Source: Mycolicibacterium houstonense (GTDB lineage Bacteria; Actinomycetota; Actinomycetes; Mycobacteriales; Mycobacteriaceae). From it: DNA of 64,000 bases. The stretch spans positions 3,317,722 through 3,381,721 of the forward strand of contig NZ_LT546207.1 of NCBI RefSeq assembly GCF_900078665.2, in the 5' to 3' direction. Below are positions 44,063-56,300 of this stretch, one piece after another. The notes beneath the pieces are model-generated. The model ran no database searches and was not told the origin of the DNA. It saw only the letters and a program-made list of their open reading frames with translations. Positions within the stretch are counted from its first letter, which is position 1, and each line of letters opens with the position of its first letter. A program made the translations under genes and the position numbers.

Positions 44063-47000
44063 ATGGGGAAAACCCAGGCCGCCAAACCGGTGACTCCCGT
44101 TGCCATCATCGGCATGTCCTGCCGGCTTCCCGGCGGGATCGACTCCCCCGAGCGACTGTGGGAGGCCTTGCTTCGAGGCGACGACCTGGTCACCGAGGTT
44201 CCACCCGATCGCTGGGACGCCGACGAGTATTACGACCCGGAGCCTGGCGTGCCCGGCCGGTCGGTGTCGAAATGGGGCGCGTTCCTCGATGACGTTGCCG
44301 GATTCGACGCCGAGTTCTTCGGCATCAACGAACGCGAAAGTGCCGCACTCGATCCGCAGCAGCGGTTGCTGCTGGAGACCGCGTGGGAGGCCATGGAGCA
44401 CGCGGGTCTCACGAGGGAAGCGCTGGCCGAGTCATCGACCGGAGTGTTCGTCGGATTGACACACGCCGACTACCAGATGCTGGCGGCCGACGCTCAGGCG
44501 CTGGAGGCGGCGTATGGCTTCAGCGGCAACAACTTCAGCTTGGCATCTGGCCGGATCGCTTACGCACTCGGCGTGCACGGCCCCGCGCTCACCGTCGACA
44601 CGGCGTGTTCGTCGGGTCTGACGGCGGTACACCTGGCATGCCGCAGCCTGCACGAGGGTGAGAGCGATTTCGCTCTGGCGGGCGGCGCCACACTGGCTTT
44701 GGACCCGCGCAAGTTCGCCTCGGGTTCGGCCGAGGGAATGCTGTCGGCGACCGGACGCTGTCACGCGTTCGATGTCGCGGCCGACGGATTCGTGAGCGGT
44801 GAGGGCTGCGTCGTGGTCCTGCTCAAGCGGTTGTCCGACGCCGTGCGGGACGGAGACCGGATCCTTGCCGTGATTCGTGGCACGGCCGCGAATCAGGACG
44901 GCCACACCGTGAACATTGCGACACCGTCGGATGCCGCGCAGACCGCGGTGTACCGGTCGGCGTTGAGGGCCGCCGGAGTCGATCCCGGCACCGTCGGCAT
45001 GGTCGAGGCGCACGGTACCGGCACACCGGTGGGCGATCCCATCGAATACGCCAGTCTGGCGAAGGTTTACGGCATCGACGGCCCCTGCGCGCTGGCGTCG
45101 GTCAAGACCAACCTCGGACATGCCCAGGCGGCCTCCGGGGCCCTAGGACTCATGAAGGCGGTCCTCGCCGTACAGCACGGCGAGGTTCCACAGAACCTGC
45201 ATTTCACCCGCCTGCCCGACAAACTCGCCGAGATTCGGACCAATCTCTTTGTCCCACAGGAGACCACTCCGTGGTGCACCAACGGTCATCACCCCCGGCG
45301 GGCCGCGGTGTCGTCGTACGGACTGTCGGGGACCAATGTTCACGCGATCGTCGAACAGGCGCCGGTCCCGGCCCAGGAACACTCCGTCTCCGACTCGCCG
45401 GCGCTCCTGATGTTCCCGTTGTCATCCACCTCGTCCGAAGAACTGCGACGCACCGCCGGCCGGCTGGCCGACTGGGTTCTGGCACACGACGATGTCGCCC
45501 TGCCCGATCTGGCATACACGTTGGCGCGCCGCCGCGTGCACCGGCCGGTCCGCACCGCCGTCAGCGCTGGGACCCGACGGGAACTCATCGCCGCGTTGCG
45601 CGAGGTCGCCGAGGGCGACACCGAATACCCAGCCGCGGTCGGTCGCGACGATCGCGGTCCGGTATGGGTGTTCTCCGGACAGGGTTCGCAGTGGGCGGGA
45701 ATGGGTGCCGATCTCTTGGCGACCGAACCGGCGTTCGCCGCCACCGTGGCGCAGGCCGAACCGATCATCGCCGCGGAGTCCGGATTCTCTGTGACCGAGG
45801 CGATGTCGGCGGCGGAGGCCGTGACCGGACAGGACCGGTTGCAGCCGACATTGTTCACCATGCAGGTCGCCATGGCCGCCGCCATGAAGGCACACGGAGT
45901 GGTCCCGGGAGCAGTGATCGGCCATTCCCTGGGAGAGGCCGCGGCGGCCGTTGTGGCGGGCGCACTCTCGTTGGAGGACGGGCTGCGCCTCATCTGCCGC
46001 CGGTCCCGGCTGATGTCTCGGGTTGCCGGCAAGGGCGCCACCGCCGCGGTGGAACTTCCCGCCAAAAAAGTACTTTCGGAGCTGACCGGCCGCGGCATCG
46101 ACGACGTCGTGGTGGCGGTGGTGGCTTCCCCGCAGTCCACGGTCATCGCCGGCACCACTGAGACAGTGCGCGAACTCGTCGCGGACTGGGAGCAACGCGG
46201 GGTGTTGGCGCGCGAGGTCCCGGTCGACGTGGCGTTCCATTCACCACAGATGGATCCGGTCGTCGACGATCTGGCCGCGGCGCTGGCGGATCTGCGACCG
46301 CGGACGCCGGAGATTCCGTTCTATTCGGCGACTCTGTTCGACCCGCGCGAGCAACCGGTGTGCGATGCCAATTATTGGGTGACCAACATGCGCCGAATGG
46401 TGCGCTTCGCCACCGCCGTACAAGCCGCCCTGGAGGACGGCTACCGGGTCTTCGCCGAACTGTCGCCGCATCCACTGCTGACCCGGGCGCTCGAACAGAC
46501 CGCCGCCGGTCGCGAGACACCGATGGCCGCCGTGGCGGCAATGCGCCGCCAACAGCCGATGCCGAACGGCCTGCGCGGGCTCCTGGTCGATTTGCACAGT
46601 GCCGGCGCCGCGGTCGACTTCTCGGTACTGGCCCCCGGCGGTCAATTGGTCGATGCCCCGCTGCCCACCTGGACGCACCGCAGGCTGTGGCTCAGCGGCA
46701 GTGGCCAGGAGGCTCCGACCCACGGCGGCTGCACCATCGCGGTCCATCCGCTGCTGGGGGCCAACGTCAGGCTGCACGAGGAACCGGAACGTCATGTCTG
46801 GCAGGCCGATATCGGCACCACGGCTCAGCCGTGGCTCGCAGACCACCAGGTTCGCTCGGTCGCCGTGCTACCGGGCGCCGCCTACTGCGAGATGGCGCTG
46901 GCTGCGGCCCGGACCGTGCTGGGCGAGGCCTGCGAGGTTCGCGACATCCGGTTCGAGCAGGCGCTGTTGCTGGACGAGCACACGGTGGTCAGCGCGTCCG

Positions 47001-50000
47001 CGTCGCTGTCGTCACCTGGTGTCGCCGACTTCACCGTCGAGACCGACGAGGAGGGCCGGCAGGTGCGGCACGCAACGGCCGTCCTGCGCGCCGCGGCGGA
47101 TGAGATCCCGCCCAGCTACGACATTTCCGCGATCCTGGCCGCCCATCCCGGTTCCGACGATGGCGCCGAGGTGCGTAATCGGGTGGGCCAACACGGTATT
47201 CAGTACGGTCCGGCGTTCACCGGCCTGGCCTCGGTGCACACCGGCGAGGCAGAGGCGCGCACGGTGCTCGCCGAGGTGGCACTTCCCCGTTCGATCCGCT
47301 CACAGCAGGACGCGTACGGGGTGCACCCGGCGCTCCTCGATGCGTGTTTCCAGTCTGTCGAGGCACATCCCGACGTCCAGGCCGTCGGCGGCGACGTCCT
47401 CGGGTTGCCACTCGGGGTGCGACGGTTACGCATGTACGGTTCGGCCCGCAATGCGCACTACTGCTATGCGCGATTGACCTCGGCCGACGCCACGGGCATC
47501 GAAGTCGACATCGACGTTCTCGACCCGGACGGCGCGGTGCTGCTGAGCGTGCAGGGGCTACGCCTGGGCACCGGCGCGTCGGCCGGCGCCCACCACGACC
47601 AGGTGCTCAGCGAGAGACTGCTCGCCGTCGAATGGCGTCCGCGCGAACTGCCCGAGGTGGAATACGCCGATGCCGGCTCGTGGCTGGTGATCAGCGCGGC
47701 CTCCGGCCCCGACGTGGTAGCCGACAAGCTGTGCGGCATCTTGAAAGACCGTGGCGCACTGTGCACCAGCATGAGTTGGCCCAACCAAGCCGATGACTCG
47801 CTGACCTGCGAGCAGCTCGGCACTCACCTGCGGGCCGGCCGATTCACCGGGGTGGTCATCGTGACCGCACCGAATGACGGTGACCACGCCGAACGCTCCC
47901 CGCTGCTGGGACGGGACTATGTGCGCCATCTCGTCCACATCACCCGCGAGTTGCCGGAAATCCGTGGTGAACTGCCCCGCCTGTACGTCGTCACACGCAA
48001 TGCGCAGACGGTGCTGGCCGGCGACGTCGCCAATTTGGAGCAGGCTGAGCTGCGCGGCCTGATCCGGGTCATCGGCACCGAACACCCGCACCTGGCCGCC
48101 ACTCAGATCGATGTCGACCAGACCGTCGATGTCGAGCAACTGGCCGCACAGCTGCTCAGCGGATCCGAGGAGGACGAGACCGCGTGGCGCAACGGGCGGT
48201 GGTACACGGCGCGGCTGTGTCTGGCCCCACTGCGTCCCGAGGAGCGCCAGACCACCGTCGCCCATCACGAACGCGACAGAATGCGGCTGCAGATCCGGAC
48301 GCCCGGCGACTTGGAGTCGATGGAACTCGTAGCCTGCGAGCATGTCCCGCCGGGGCCCGGGCAGATCGAGGTGGCGGTCACCGCATCCAGTGTCAACTTC
48401 GCCGATGTACTGGTCGCCTTCGGCCGCTACCCCGCCTTCGACGGCCGGCTTCCCCAGCTCGGCATCGACTTCGCCGGAGTGGTGACCGCGGTCGGCCCCG
48501 AGGTGACCGATCACAAGGTCGGCGATCGGGTCGGCGGTCTGTGCGCCGACGGTTGTTGGGGAACGTTCGTCACCTGTGACGCGCGGCTGGCCACCACCTT
48601 GCCGACGGGACTGACCGACGCCGAGGCGGCGGCGCTGACCATCGCGACCGCCACGGCCTATTACGGCCTCAACGACATGGCGCGCATCAAGTCGGGCGAC
48701 AAGGTGTTGATCCACTCGGCGACCGGTGGCGTCGGCCAGGCGGCGATGGCCATCGCCCGCGCGGCCGGTGCGGAGATCTTCGCTACGGCCGGCAGTGAAG
48801 AGCGTCGACAGTTGTTGCGGGATATGGGCGTTGAGCACGTCTATGACTCCCGGTCCCTGGAGTTCGCCGATCAGATACGTCAGGACACCCAGGGATACGG
48901 CGTGGACATCGTGCTGAACTCGGTGACCGGCGCCGCCCAGCGGGCCGGCCTCGAATTGCTGGCATTCGGCGGACGATTCGTGGAGATCGGCAAGCGGGAC
49001 ATCTACGGCGACAGCCGGTTGGGCCTCTTCCCCTTCCGGCGCAACCTGTCGTTCTATGCCGTGGATCTGGCGCTGATGTCCGTCAGCCATCCGGACCGGC
49101 TTCGTGAACTGCTGTCCACGGTCTACCTGCTGAGCGCCGAGGGCGACCTTCCGATGCCCGAGTTCACCCGCTACCCACTTGCCGATGCGGCCAACGCCAT
49201 TCGGACGATGAGCGGCGCCCAACACACCGGCAAGCTCGTGCTCGACATCCCGCACACCGGATCCAGCCGGCTCGTGGTTCCACCATCGCAGGTGCGGGTG
49301 TTCCGTTCGGACGGTGCGTACATCATCACCGGCGGTCTCGGTGGTCTCGGATTGTTCATCGCCGAGAAGATGGCGACCAACGGATGTGGACGCATCGTGT
49401 TGTCCTCCCGCTCGCAACCGAGCGAACCCGTGCTCCAGGTCCTCGATCGCATCCGGGCCACCGGGGTGGACGTCGTCGTCGAGTGCGGTGACATCGCCGA
49501 ACCCGAAACGGCGGAACGGTTGGTGGCGGTGGCGACCGCCGGCGGACTTCCGGTGCGGGGCGTCTTGCATGCGGCGGGCGTGATCGAAGATGCCGCTCTG
49601 ACCAACATCACCGATGAACTGATCGAGCGCGACTGGGCACCAAAGGTTTACGGTGCGTGGAACCTGCACACCGCGACGGCCGACCAGCCGTTGGACTGGT
49701 TTTGCTCGTTCTCGTCGGCGGCGGCACTGGTCGGCTCTCCCGGACAGGGTGCATACGCTGCGGCCAACAGCTGGCTGGACGCCTTCAGCTTGTGGCGCCG
49801 CTCCAAGGGGTTGCCGGGCACCGCGATCGCCTGGGGCGCGTGGGGGCAGATCGGCCGCGGCACCGACCTGGCCGAGAGCGCCGGCGCCGCCATCGCACCG
49901 GACGAAGGTGCGTACGCGTTCGAAGCGCTGCTGCGTCACGACCGGGCATACACCGGGTACGCCCCGATCGCGGGCACGCCGTGGCTTTCGGTGTTCGCCG

Positions 50001-50356
50001 AACGCAGCCCGTTCGCCGAGGCCTTCCGCTCAACCCGCCAGAGCGCGACGGGAACCAGCAAGTTGCGCGCCGAACTCGACGATCTGCCACCCGAGGAGTG
50101 GGCCGCCAAGCTGCGGCACGTGATCTCCGATCAGATCAGCGTGATCCTGCGCCGCAGCGTCGATCCGGACCGTCCCCTCTCCGAGTACGGGATGGACTCG
50201 CTCGGGGCACTCGAATTGCGAACCCGCATCGAGAATGAAACCGGCATTCGCATCTCGGCCACGGGCATCACGACCGTGCACGGTTTGGCCGACCTGCTGT
50301 GCGAGAAGCTCCTGCCCGCAGGAGCCACCGCTTCAGCAAACCCGGAGAGAGGTTAG
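44063..50356 (+). CDS. Mas/Pks2-type iterative type I polyketide synthase (KS-AT-DH-ER-KR-ACP)
   Basis: From ATG 44063 ([20 protein letters not shown]) it has 2097 residues (Mas has 2111); the frame also allows an ATG at 43976. Domains in order: KS with [12 protein letters not shown] (Cys182); AT with [10 protein letters not shown] (Ser622) and the specificity motif VAFHS (residues 723-726); DH near 900-1180 ([15 protein letters not shown]); ER with [22 protein letters not shown] with [18 protein letters not shown] and catalytic [18 protein letters not shown] with [10 protein letters not shown] (Ser2046). No thioesterase. Mas-type enzymes extend fatty acids by several fully reduced units, normally methylmalonyl. 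Here the Phe in VAFH is of the malonyl type, unlike the VASH I recall in Mas. It is divergent from the FAAL, its probable loader. Confidence 0.93.
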   Translation: MGKTQAAKPVTPVAIIGMSCRLPGGIDSPERLWEALLRGDDLVTEVPPDRWDADEYYDPEPGVPGRSVSKWGAFLDDVAGFDAEFFGINERESAALDPQQRLLLETAWEAMEHAGLTREALAESSTGVFVGLTHADYQMLAADAQALEAAYGFSGNNFSLASGRIAYALGVHGPALTVDTACSSGLTAVHLACRSLHEGESDFALAGGATLALDPRKFASGSAEGMLSATGRCHAFDVAADGFVSGEGCVVVLLKRLSDAVRDGDRILAVIRGTAANQDGHTVNIATPSDAAQTAVYRSALRAAGVDPGTVGMVEAHGTGTPVGDPIEYASLAKVYGIDGPCALASVKTNLGHAQAASGALGLMKAVLAVQHGEVPQNLHFTRLPDKLAEIRTNLFVPQETTPWCTNGHHPRRAAVSSYGLSGTNVHAIVEQAPVPAQEHSVSDSPALLMFPLSSTSSEELRRTAGRLADWVLAHDDVALPDLAYTLARRRVHRPVRTAVSAGTRRELIAALREVAEGDTEYPAAVGRDDRGPVWVFSGQGSQWAGMGADLLATEPAFAATVAQAEPIIAAESGFSVTEAMSAAEAVTGQDRLQPTLFTMQVAMAAAMKAHGVVPGAVIGHSLGEAAAAVVAGALSLEDGLRLICRRSRLMSRVAGKGATAAVELPAKKVLSELTGRGIDDVVVAVVASPQSTVIAGTTETVRELVADWEQRGVLAREVPVDVAFHSPQMDPVVDDLAAALADLRPRTPEIPFYSATLFDPREQPVCDANYWVTNMRRMVRFATAVQAALEDGYRVFAELSPHPLLTRALEQTAAGRETPMAAVAAMRRQQPMPNGLRGLLVDLHSAGAAVDFSVLAPGGQLVDAPLPTWTHRRLWLSGSGQEAPTHGGCTIAVHPLLGANVRLHEEPERHVWQADIGTTAQPWLADHQVRSVAVLPGAAYCEMALAAARTVLGEACEVRDIRFEQALLLDEHTVVSASASLSSPGVADFTVETDEEGRQVRHATAVLRAAADEIPPSYDISAILAAHPGSDDGAEVRNRVGQHGIQYGPAFTGLASVHTGEAEARTVLAEVALPRSIRSQQDAYGVHPALLDACFQSVEAHPDVQAVGGDVLGLPLGVRRLRMYGSARNAHYCYARLTSADATGIEVDIDVLDPDGAVLLSVQGLRLGTGASAGAHHDQVLSERLLAVEWRPRELPEVEYADAGSWLVISAASGPDVVADKLCGILKDRGALCTSMSWPNQADDSLTCEQLGTHLRAGRFTGVVIVTAPNDGDHAERSPLLGRDYVRHLVHITRELPEIRGELPRLYVVTRNAQTVLAGDVANLEQAELRGLIRVIGTEHPHLAATQIDVDQTVDVEQLAAQLLSGSEEDETAWRNGRWYTARLCLAPLRPEERQTTVAHHERDRMRLQIRTPGDLESMELVACEHVPPGPGQIEVAVTASSVNFADVLVAFGRYPAFDGRLPQLGIDFAGVVTAVGPEVTDHKVGDRVGGLCADGCWGTFVTCDARLATTLPTGLTDAEAAALTIATATAYYGLNDMARIKSGDKVLIHSATGGVGQAAMAIARAAGAEIFATAGSEERRQLLRDMGVEHVYDSRSLEFADQIRQDTQGYGVDIVLNSVTGAAQRAGLELLAFGGRFVEIGKRDIYGDSRLGLFPFRRNLSFYAVDLALMSVSHPDRLRELLSTVYLLSAEGDLPMPEFTRYPLADAANAIRTMSGAQHTGKLVLDIPHTGSSRLVVPPSQVRVFRSDGAYIITGGLGGLGLFIAEKMATNGCGRIVLSSRSQPSEPVLQVLDRIRATGVDVVVECGDIAEPETAERLVAVATAGGLPVRGVLHAAGVIEDAALTNITDELIERDWAPKVYGAWNLHTATADQPLDWFCSFSSAAALVGSPGQGAYAAANSWLDAFSLWRRSKGLPGTAIAWGAWGQIGRGTDLAESAGAAIAPDEGAYAFEALLRHDRAYTGYAPIAGTPWLSVFAERSPFAEAFRSTRQSATGTSKLRAELDDLPPEEWAAKLRHVISDQISVILRRSVDPDRPLSEYGMDSLGALELRTRIENETGIRISATGITTVHGLADLLCEKLLPAGATASANPERG

Positions 50357-50736
50357 GTGCCGATATGCCCTCACATCGACCGGGTGGGTGTCCGAGTCCG
50401 GTGACGAACCGTCGTTCCCCTCGGTCATCCCGTCCACCTCGGCTCCTGACAGGTCCTACGCCGACCCGCCAGGTTCAACCCCGGCGGGGCGGCAACCGGC
50501 ACGGACGCCGCGAAACTAGTTACTTCACAACGCATCCGATGACGGCCTAACAGGAAACAACAGCAGAGTCACACCGAATCCTCGGAGCCGGTGCGCGATG
50601 GGGCCACGCCGTTCAGGTGTCGCCGACCGTGACGTGCACAGGCCCGCGGTTTCGCATGGCCAAACGCGCTCAAAGTGCTCGCGATCAAGTTTCGAGAATC
50701 CCTGCAGCAAATAACACACGAGGTAGTATTCCGGTC
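50357..50736. other. Spacer between the PKS and gap genes
   Basis: About 380 nt with no frame of coding character. A frame continuing upstream of gap to 50617 does not resemble the family. Near the end, ATAACACACGAGGTAGTATT (50711-50730) is AT-rich and could contain the gap promoter and weak ribosome site. No hairpin terminator was recognised after the PKS. Confidence 0.4.
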
Positions 50737-51549
50737 ATGTGGGGCTCGTTGGTGGTACTGGCACTCTTGACGACGATCAATCCCGTGCGCCTCGGAATCA
50801 TTCTTCTGGTGCTCTCTCGACCACGGCCCGTGCAAAACCTGTTCGCCTATTGGGCGGGCGCGGTCCTGATCGGACTCGCCAGCCTCGTCATTCCACTGAT
50901 CGTGCTCCACTCCACTCCGGCGTCGTCCGCGTTCGCGAAGAGATTCGCTCACCCCACCGCAGACCCGATGACACAGCGCATCACCATCGGACTCGGCATT
51001 ACCCTGCTGGCCATCGCCGCATTCATGGTGGCGCGCAATGTGCTACGGAAACCGGTCACTGCAGGCAGCCGTCAGCGAGCGGCGGGAGACGGCAGCGGTA
51101 CCACCACCACACTCGTGGACGATTCGGGTGCCCCGCCGGCCATCACGAGGCTGTTGTACCCCACCCCGGCCGACGCCGACGCCGATCCCAAATCTCGTCG
51201 ACTGATCGGCCGTGTTCGGGAGGCGTGGCAGAACGGATCCCCCTGGATCCCGTTCGTCATCGGAATCATCGTGGTCCCACCACTCGACGGAATCCTGTTC
51301 GCCCTCGCCATCGTCGTCGCCTCGGGCGCTTCGTTCGAGGTCCAACTGATCGCACTGATCGTATTCGTCTTCGGCGTGCTCATGGTGGAGGAGTTCATCC
51401 TCGTCAGCAACGTCATCGCGCCCGCGAGAACTCAAGCGGCACTACGTAAGTTGCACGAATGGGCCAGTGCGCATCGTCAGACGTTCGCCGCGGCCATCTG
51501 CGCGGTGGTCGGCGCTTCCCTGGTGCTCCGGGGCTTGGGCGGGCTCTGA
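50737..51549 (+). CDS. gap: GAP/Sap-family membrane protein (lipid-addressing protein)
   Basis: A 270-residue polytopic protein starting MWGSLVVLALLTTINPVRLG; the ATG follows the AT-rich leader. About six TM segments are visible: residues 1-25, 35-60, 85-110, 170-195, 200-230 and 250-270. A hydrophilic loop (110-160) rich in Thr, Ala and Asp separates the halves. TINPVRLGIILLVLSRPRPV is the family signature. Gap is needed to move glycopeptidolipids to the surface in M. smegmatis, and Sap does so for sulfolipid-1. Its presence next to an NRPS suggests a surface-exposed product. Confidence 0.88.
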   Translation: MWGSLVVLALLTTINPVRLGIILLVLSRPRPVQNLFAYWAGAVLIGLASLVIPLIVLHSTPASSAFAKRFAHPTADPMTQRITIGLGITLLAIAAFMVARNVLRKPVTAGSRQRAAGDGSGTTTTLVDDSGAPPAITRLLYPTPADADADPKSRRLIGRVREAWQNGSPWIPFVIGIIVVPPLDGILFALAIVVASGASFEVQLIALIVFVFGVLMVEEFILVSNVIAPARTQAALRKLHEWASAHRQTFAAAICAVVGASLVLRGLGGL

Positions 51550-51787
51550 ATCGGTGATCCACCGGGCAGCGGGTGCGGAAGTCGACAGAATTCGCTGAAT
51601 CGACCGCGAGCGGTTTGTCGGACCGGCGGAGGTCACACCCTGTCACGTTCTCCGCTGATGCCGGCCCCAGATCGCCTTGCGCGCAGGCTTGCCATTCTCC
51701 GGCTGTGAAGAACCAAAAATCCGGCACCCCAACCGAGGCGGATGTACGCTGCTAGCTGGGGAAATCAATGTGCAGCATCGAGGTGCC

Positions 51788-52453
51788 ATGAAATCTTTGA
51801 TGAATATTCTGGCCAGCGGCACGCTCGGCATCGTGGTGGTCGGATTGCTGATCTTCGTGCCCGCAGGCACGCTCGATTACTGGCAAGCATGGGTGTTCCT
51901 CGCCGTTGTCGTCATCTCGGGATGGGTTGCTGGCGCCTACTTCCTGCGGACGAATCCCGCGGTACTCCAACGCCGAATGCCGGCGGCCGAGAGCCGAAAG
52001 CCACAGAAGATCCTTGCCACCGCGCTGTTGCTGCTGTGGGGGGCAATGATCGTGGTCAGCGCACTCGACCATCGCTTCGGCTGGTCCGCGGTTCCAACGT
52101 CGGTCTCCGTGGTCGGCAACGTTCTGGTGGCGCTCGGTATCGGCGGCCTGACGCTCGTCCTCGCACAGAACAACCATGCGGCGGTGACCATCCGCGTCGA
52201 GGAGGGCCAGCAGCTTGTCTCGACAGGCTTGTACGGGCTGGTTCGGCATCCGATGTACAGCAGCGACATCTTTCTGTTGGCCGGGATTCCCCCGGCGCTC
52301 GGGTCGTACTGGGGGCTGCTTTTCGCCGTCCCGTGCCTGGTGGTCCTCGTCCTCCGCATCCACGACGAAGAACGGCTGCTCCGGGAAGAACTTGATGGAT
52401 ACCGCGAGTACACGCAGGCGGTTCGCTACCGCATGGTCCCGCTCATTTGGTGA
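51788..52453 (+). CDS. Isoprenylcysteine carboxyl methyltransferase-family membrane protein
   Basis: A 221-residue membrane protein, ATG 51788 (MKSLMNILASGTLGIV). TM segments lie near 8-25, 30-52, 78-100, 110-130 and 170-195. The SAM-binding core of the ICMT/PEMT group is clear: STGLYGLVRHPMYSSDIFLL near 150-170 and EERLLREELDGYREYTQAVR with the closing YRMVPLIW. The family methylates free carboxylates or phosphoethanolamine at the membrane. It faces the NRPS tail to tail (57 nt apart). A role in methyl-esterifying the peptide C terminus is a hypothesis from context. Confidence 0.85.
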   Translation: MKSLMNILASGTLGIVVVGLLIFVPAGTLDYWQAWVFLAVVVISGWVAGAYFLRTNPAVLQRRMPAAESRKPQKILATALLLLWGAMIVVSALDHRFGWSAVPTSVSVVGNVLVALGIGGLTLVLAQNNHAAVTIRVEEGQQLVSTGLYGLVRHPMYSSDIFLLAGIPPALGSYWGLLFAVPCLVVLVLRIHDEERLLREELDGYREYTQAVRYRMVPLIW

Positions 52454-52510
52454 CGACCTGGAGGGCAAAGAATCGGCTCGCGGTGCTCGAAGCGGCCACA
52501 CTGCTCCGCA

Positions 52511-53350
52511 TCAAGGACTCAGTACGGATGTGAGCTGTTGTACGTATCCACTCAGTGATTCGGGTGTGAACATCTCGAAGTGTGTGCAGCCCACCGGAAG
52601 CACGGTGATCTCCCCGGACACATAGGGACGCCAACTGCGCAGCAGCGACCGGGCGGCCCTGCCGTTGCGCAACCGCGCCAACCGCGACCCGATCCCATCC
52701 CCACCGCTATCGGCGCACCGCGGACGCGCCGCCGAGAACATCACGACGTCACCGTCGAACACACCCGGCCGATGATCGAGAAGCATCAGCTGACCCGCAC
52801 TGACACTGCGCGCCATGAACTCCACCAACTGACGCGACGGCGGGCTGGAACCTTTCTTCAGAATCATTTCCGAAACTCGCGGATACGTCAGGGGTCTCCA
52901 ATGCAAGGGGACACCAATGTCGTTGGTGCGCAGGATGTAATCCAGTACCCATCCCTCGGCGATGGCCTGATCTTTCGCAATGGCCTGCGTGATGCGTTTC
53001 CAGAATTTGTTGGGGTTCAACAACCCATCGAGCAGCACCAGCCGCTGCACTTCACACCCACGCCGCTGAAGCTCAATCGCCAGCGCATGAGCCACCACAC
53101 CACCAAACGACCAACCCAAGATGCGATACGGCCCCACCGGATACAACTCCTGCAACCGATCGGCATACCGCACCGCCATGTCGTTGATCGACCGCACCTC
53201 GGTCTCGCCCTCGGCCTGAGCCTGATTGATCCCCACGATCGGCCCATCCACATACCGACCCAACGCCCGATACGACCAACTCAACCCGAAACCATCGTGC
53301 ACACAACACAACGGCACACCGTCACCAGGCTTGAGCACCTCGACCGGAAC
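52511..53350 (-). other. NRPS terminal thioesterase domain
   Basis: A type I thioesterase of about 270 residues. The nucleophile motif is [15 protein letters not shown] (Ser codon 53108-53110), the substrate gate region [19 protein letters not shown] is present, and the catalytic His is in [13 protein letters not shown]. It could release a linear acid or cyclise the peptide. The TE fold is not the reductase found at the end of GPL synthetases. Confidence 0.88.
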
Positions 53351-56300
53351 CACTTCCCGCGAACTGTCGGCCCGACCCACCTGCCGGGCCAACCCACGCA
53401 CCGTCGGCGCATCGAACATCACCCGCACCGCCAGATCGGCACCGAGACGGGCATTAGCCGCGGCAATCACCCGCATCGCCGACAACGAATCCCCACCCAG
53501 ATCAAAGAACGAATCGTCCACTCCGACCCGCTGCACCCCCAAAACCTGAGCATAAATACCGGCCAAGATGTCCTCGGTCGGGGTTTCGGGGGCGCGATAG
53601 TGCTGCCCTTCGGCATAGTCGGGTGCCGGCAGCGCTCGTTTGTCGAGTTTTCCGTTGACCGTCAACGGCAGCACGTCGAGCACCATCACGCTTGCCGGCA
53701 CCATGTAGCCCGGTAATCGTTCAGCAAGCTGAGTACGCACCTGCGCTGGTTCGGCTTTGCCCGTCACGTACGCGACCAGGCGCTTGTCACCCGGGCGGTC
53801 CTCCCGAGCGATCACCGCCGCCTGATCCACCCCCGCCAAACCAGCCAACACCGTTTGAATCTCACCCAACTCAACCCGATACCCACGAATCTTGACCTGC
53901 TCATCAGCCCGACCCAAATACTGCAACTGACCATCCACACCCCACCGCACCAAATCCCCAGTCCGATACATCCGCTGCCCCCCAGCAAACGGACACGCCA
54001 CAAACCGAGACCCCGTCAACCCACCCCGACCCAGATACCCGACGGCCAAACCAGACCCAGCCACATACAACTCACCCACCACACCAACCGGCACCGGACG
54101 CAACCACCGATCCAACACAAAAAACGCCGCCCCCGGAATCGGCCTTCCGATCGGGACAACACCCGACCCTGCCACCAACGGGGCACTAAACGACGTGTAC
54201 CACGTCTCCGTCGGGCCATAACCATTGACCATCACCCGACCCGGCGCCCACCGATCCACCAACTCCACCGGACACGCCTCACCAGCCACCACCAACGCCG
54301 CAGACCCCAAACCCTGCGACGACAACGCCGCCGCCGCCGACGGCGTCTGATTCAACACCGTCACACCCTCGGCAACCAGCAACGCATGCAACTCATCCGG
54401 TGAACCCACCAACCCATCAGGCACCACCACCAACCGGCCACCGCTCAGCAGCGCACCGAAGATCTCCCACACCGACACGTCAAAGGCATACGAGTGCCAC
54501 TGCGACCACACCCCCGCGGTCGGCAACCCCACATCCAACGACGCCAACAACCCCGTCACATTGCTGTGCGGGACCGCCACCCCCTTCGGCACCCCCGTCG
54601 TCCCCGACGTATAAATGAGATAAGCAATGTCGTCCCCGGACGGCACCGGCTGCACCGCGGAACAGGGTTGCGCCTCGATGCGCCGATCCTGGACGTCGAC
54701 AACGGCCACACCCAGACCATCGAACCGGCCCGCCAACCCGCTAGTGGTGACCGCGGCCACCGGTCGGGCATCACCGACCACCACAGCGATCCGCGCATCC
54801 GGGTACGCCGGATCCAACGGCAAATACGCCGCCCCCGACTTCAACACACCCAAAATCGCCACAATCGCATCAACCGAACGATTCAGCACCAACGCCACAC
54901 ACTCACCCGGACCAGCACCCTGACCAACAAGCAGGTGCGCCAACCGATTCGAGGCTTCGTCGAGTTCTCGATACGACATGGACCTGCCGTCGAAACTCAC
55001 CGCCACCGCATCCGGCACCCGAACCACCTGCCCGGCAAACACCTCCGGAATCGAACCCGCCACCCTCGCCGATGCGGTCAACGCAGCCCGATTACCCAAC
55101 TCATCCAGACGAACACGCTCGTCGCAGTCCAACACATCGATAGACGACAAGCGCCGCGCCGGATCAGCCGTCATCGCCGCCAAAATCCGCTCCAACCGCC
55201 CAACCATCACCTCGATCGTGCCGGCATCAAACACATCCGTACGGAACTCCACCGAACCACCAATCCCCGCCCAAGCGTCCTCCGCGTCGAACCTCTCCCC
55301 CAAGGAGAACACCAAATCCATACGAGCGACATGGGTTTCAGCGGACAACGGCGTCACGGCAACATCACCCATACCCGCCCCGGTGACCGGAGTGCCACCG
55401 CCACGGCCGGCGAAGTTCTGCCACGCGAACAACACCTGGACCAATGGGCTATGCGTCCGACTGCGCGTCGGGTTGAGCCGGTCCACCAACACCTCGAACG
55501 GCACATCCTGATGCTCAAACGCCCCCAGGCTACGCTGACGCACCTGCCCCAGCAGCTCGCCCACGGTGGGATCGTCAGCCAAGTCGACCCGCAACACCAA
55601 CGTGTTCACGAAGAACCCGACCAGATCATCGAGGGCCGGATCGTTACGCCCCGCAATCGGGAAACCCACCGCCACATCAGAACTGGCACTCAAACTCGAC
55701 AACAGCACCGCCAACGCAGCCTGCACCACCATGAAACTGGTCGCACCGTGCTCCCGCGCCACCGCGGCCACCCGCCGCTGCAACTCCGCCGACCACTCCA
55801 CCTCCACGCTGGCACCGCGGTGATCGGCCACCGCCGGGTACGGGCGGTCCGTCGGCAACTCCAACCGATCCGGCAACCCCGCCAGGGTGCGCTCCCAGTA
55901 CGCCACCTGCGCAGAGATACGACTATCCGGGTCGGCGAGATCACCCAGATGAGCTCGCTGCCACAGCGTGTAATCCACATATTGCACCGGCAACGGGGAC
56001 CACTGCGGCGCCTGTCCGGCACACCGAGCGGTGTATGCCAGCGCTAGATCTGCCACCAGTGGACCAACCGATGAACCATCACCGGCGATATGGTGCACCA
56101 CCGTCACCAAAAGGTGCTCGCTGTCCGAAACTCGGAAAAGCCAAGCCCTCAGCGGTAGTTCAACTTCCAGGTCGAAGTGATGACGAACCGCCTCGCCGAC
56201 GGCTTGCTCCAGCCGATCCGCCGACCAGTCTCCGGCGTCAACCACCTGCCAGCCGAAATCGGCCTCTCCGGCAGGCACCACAACCTGTTGCGGCACCCCT

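Noticed and set aside
47558-49939. 793-residue minus-strand frame opposite the PKS
   Set aside because: It lies inside the PKS ER/KR region and carries no recognisable domain; antisense artefact.
52454-52510. Possible terminator between the ICMT-like gene and the NRPS
   Set aside because: Only weak, imperfect complementarity without a T-run; not enough to call.
54494-56047. 517-residue plus-strand frame opposite the NRPS, plus others around 57,323 and 60,188
   Set aside because: Antisense of NRPS domains; rich in Arg, His and Gln without motif.
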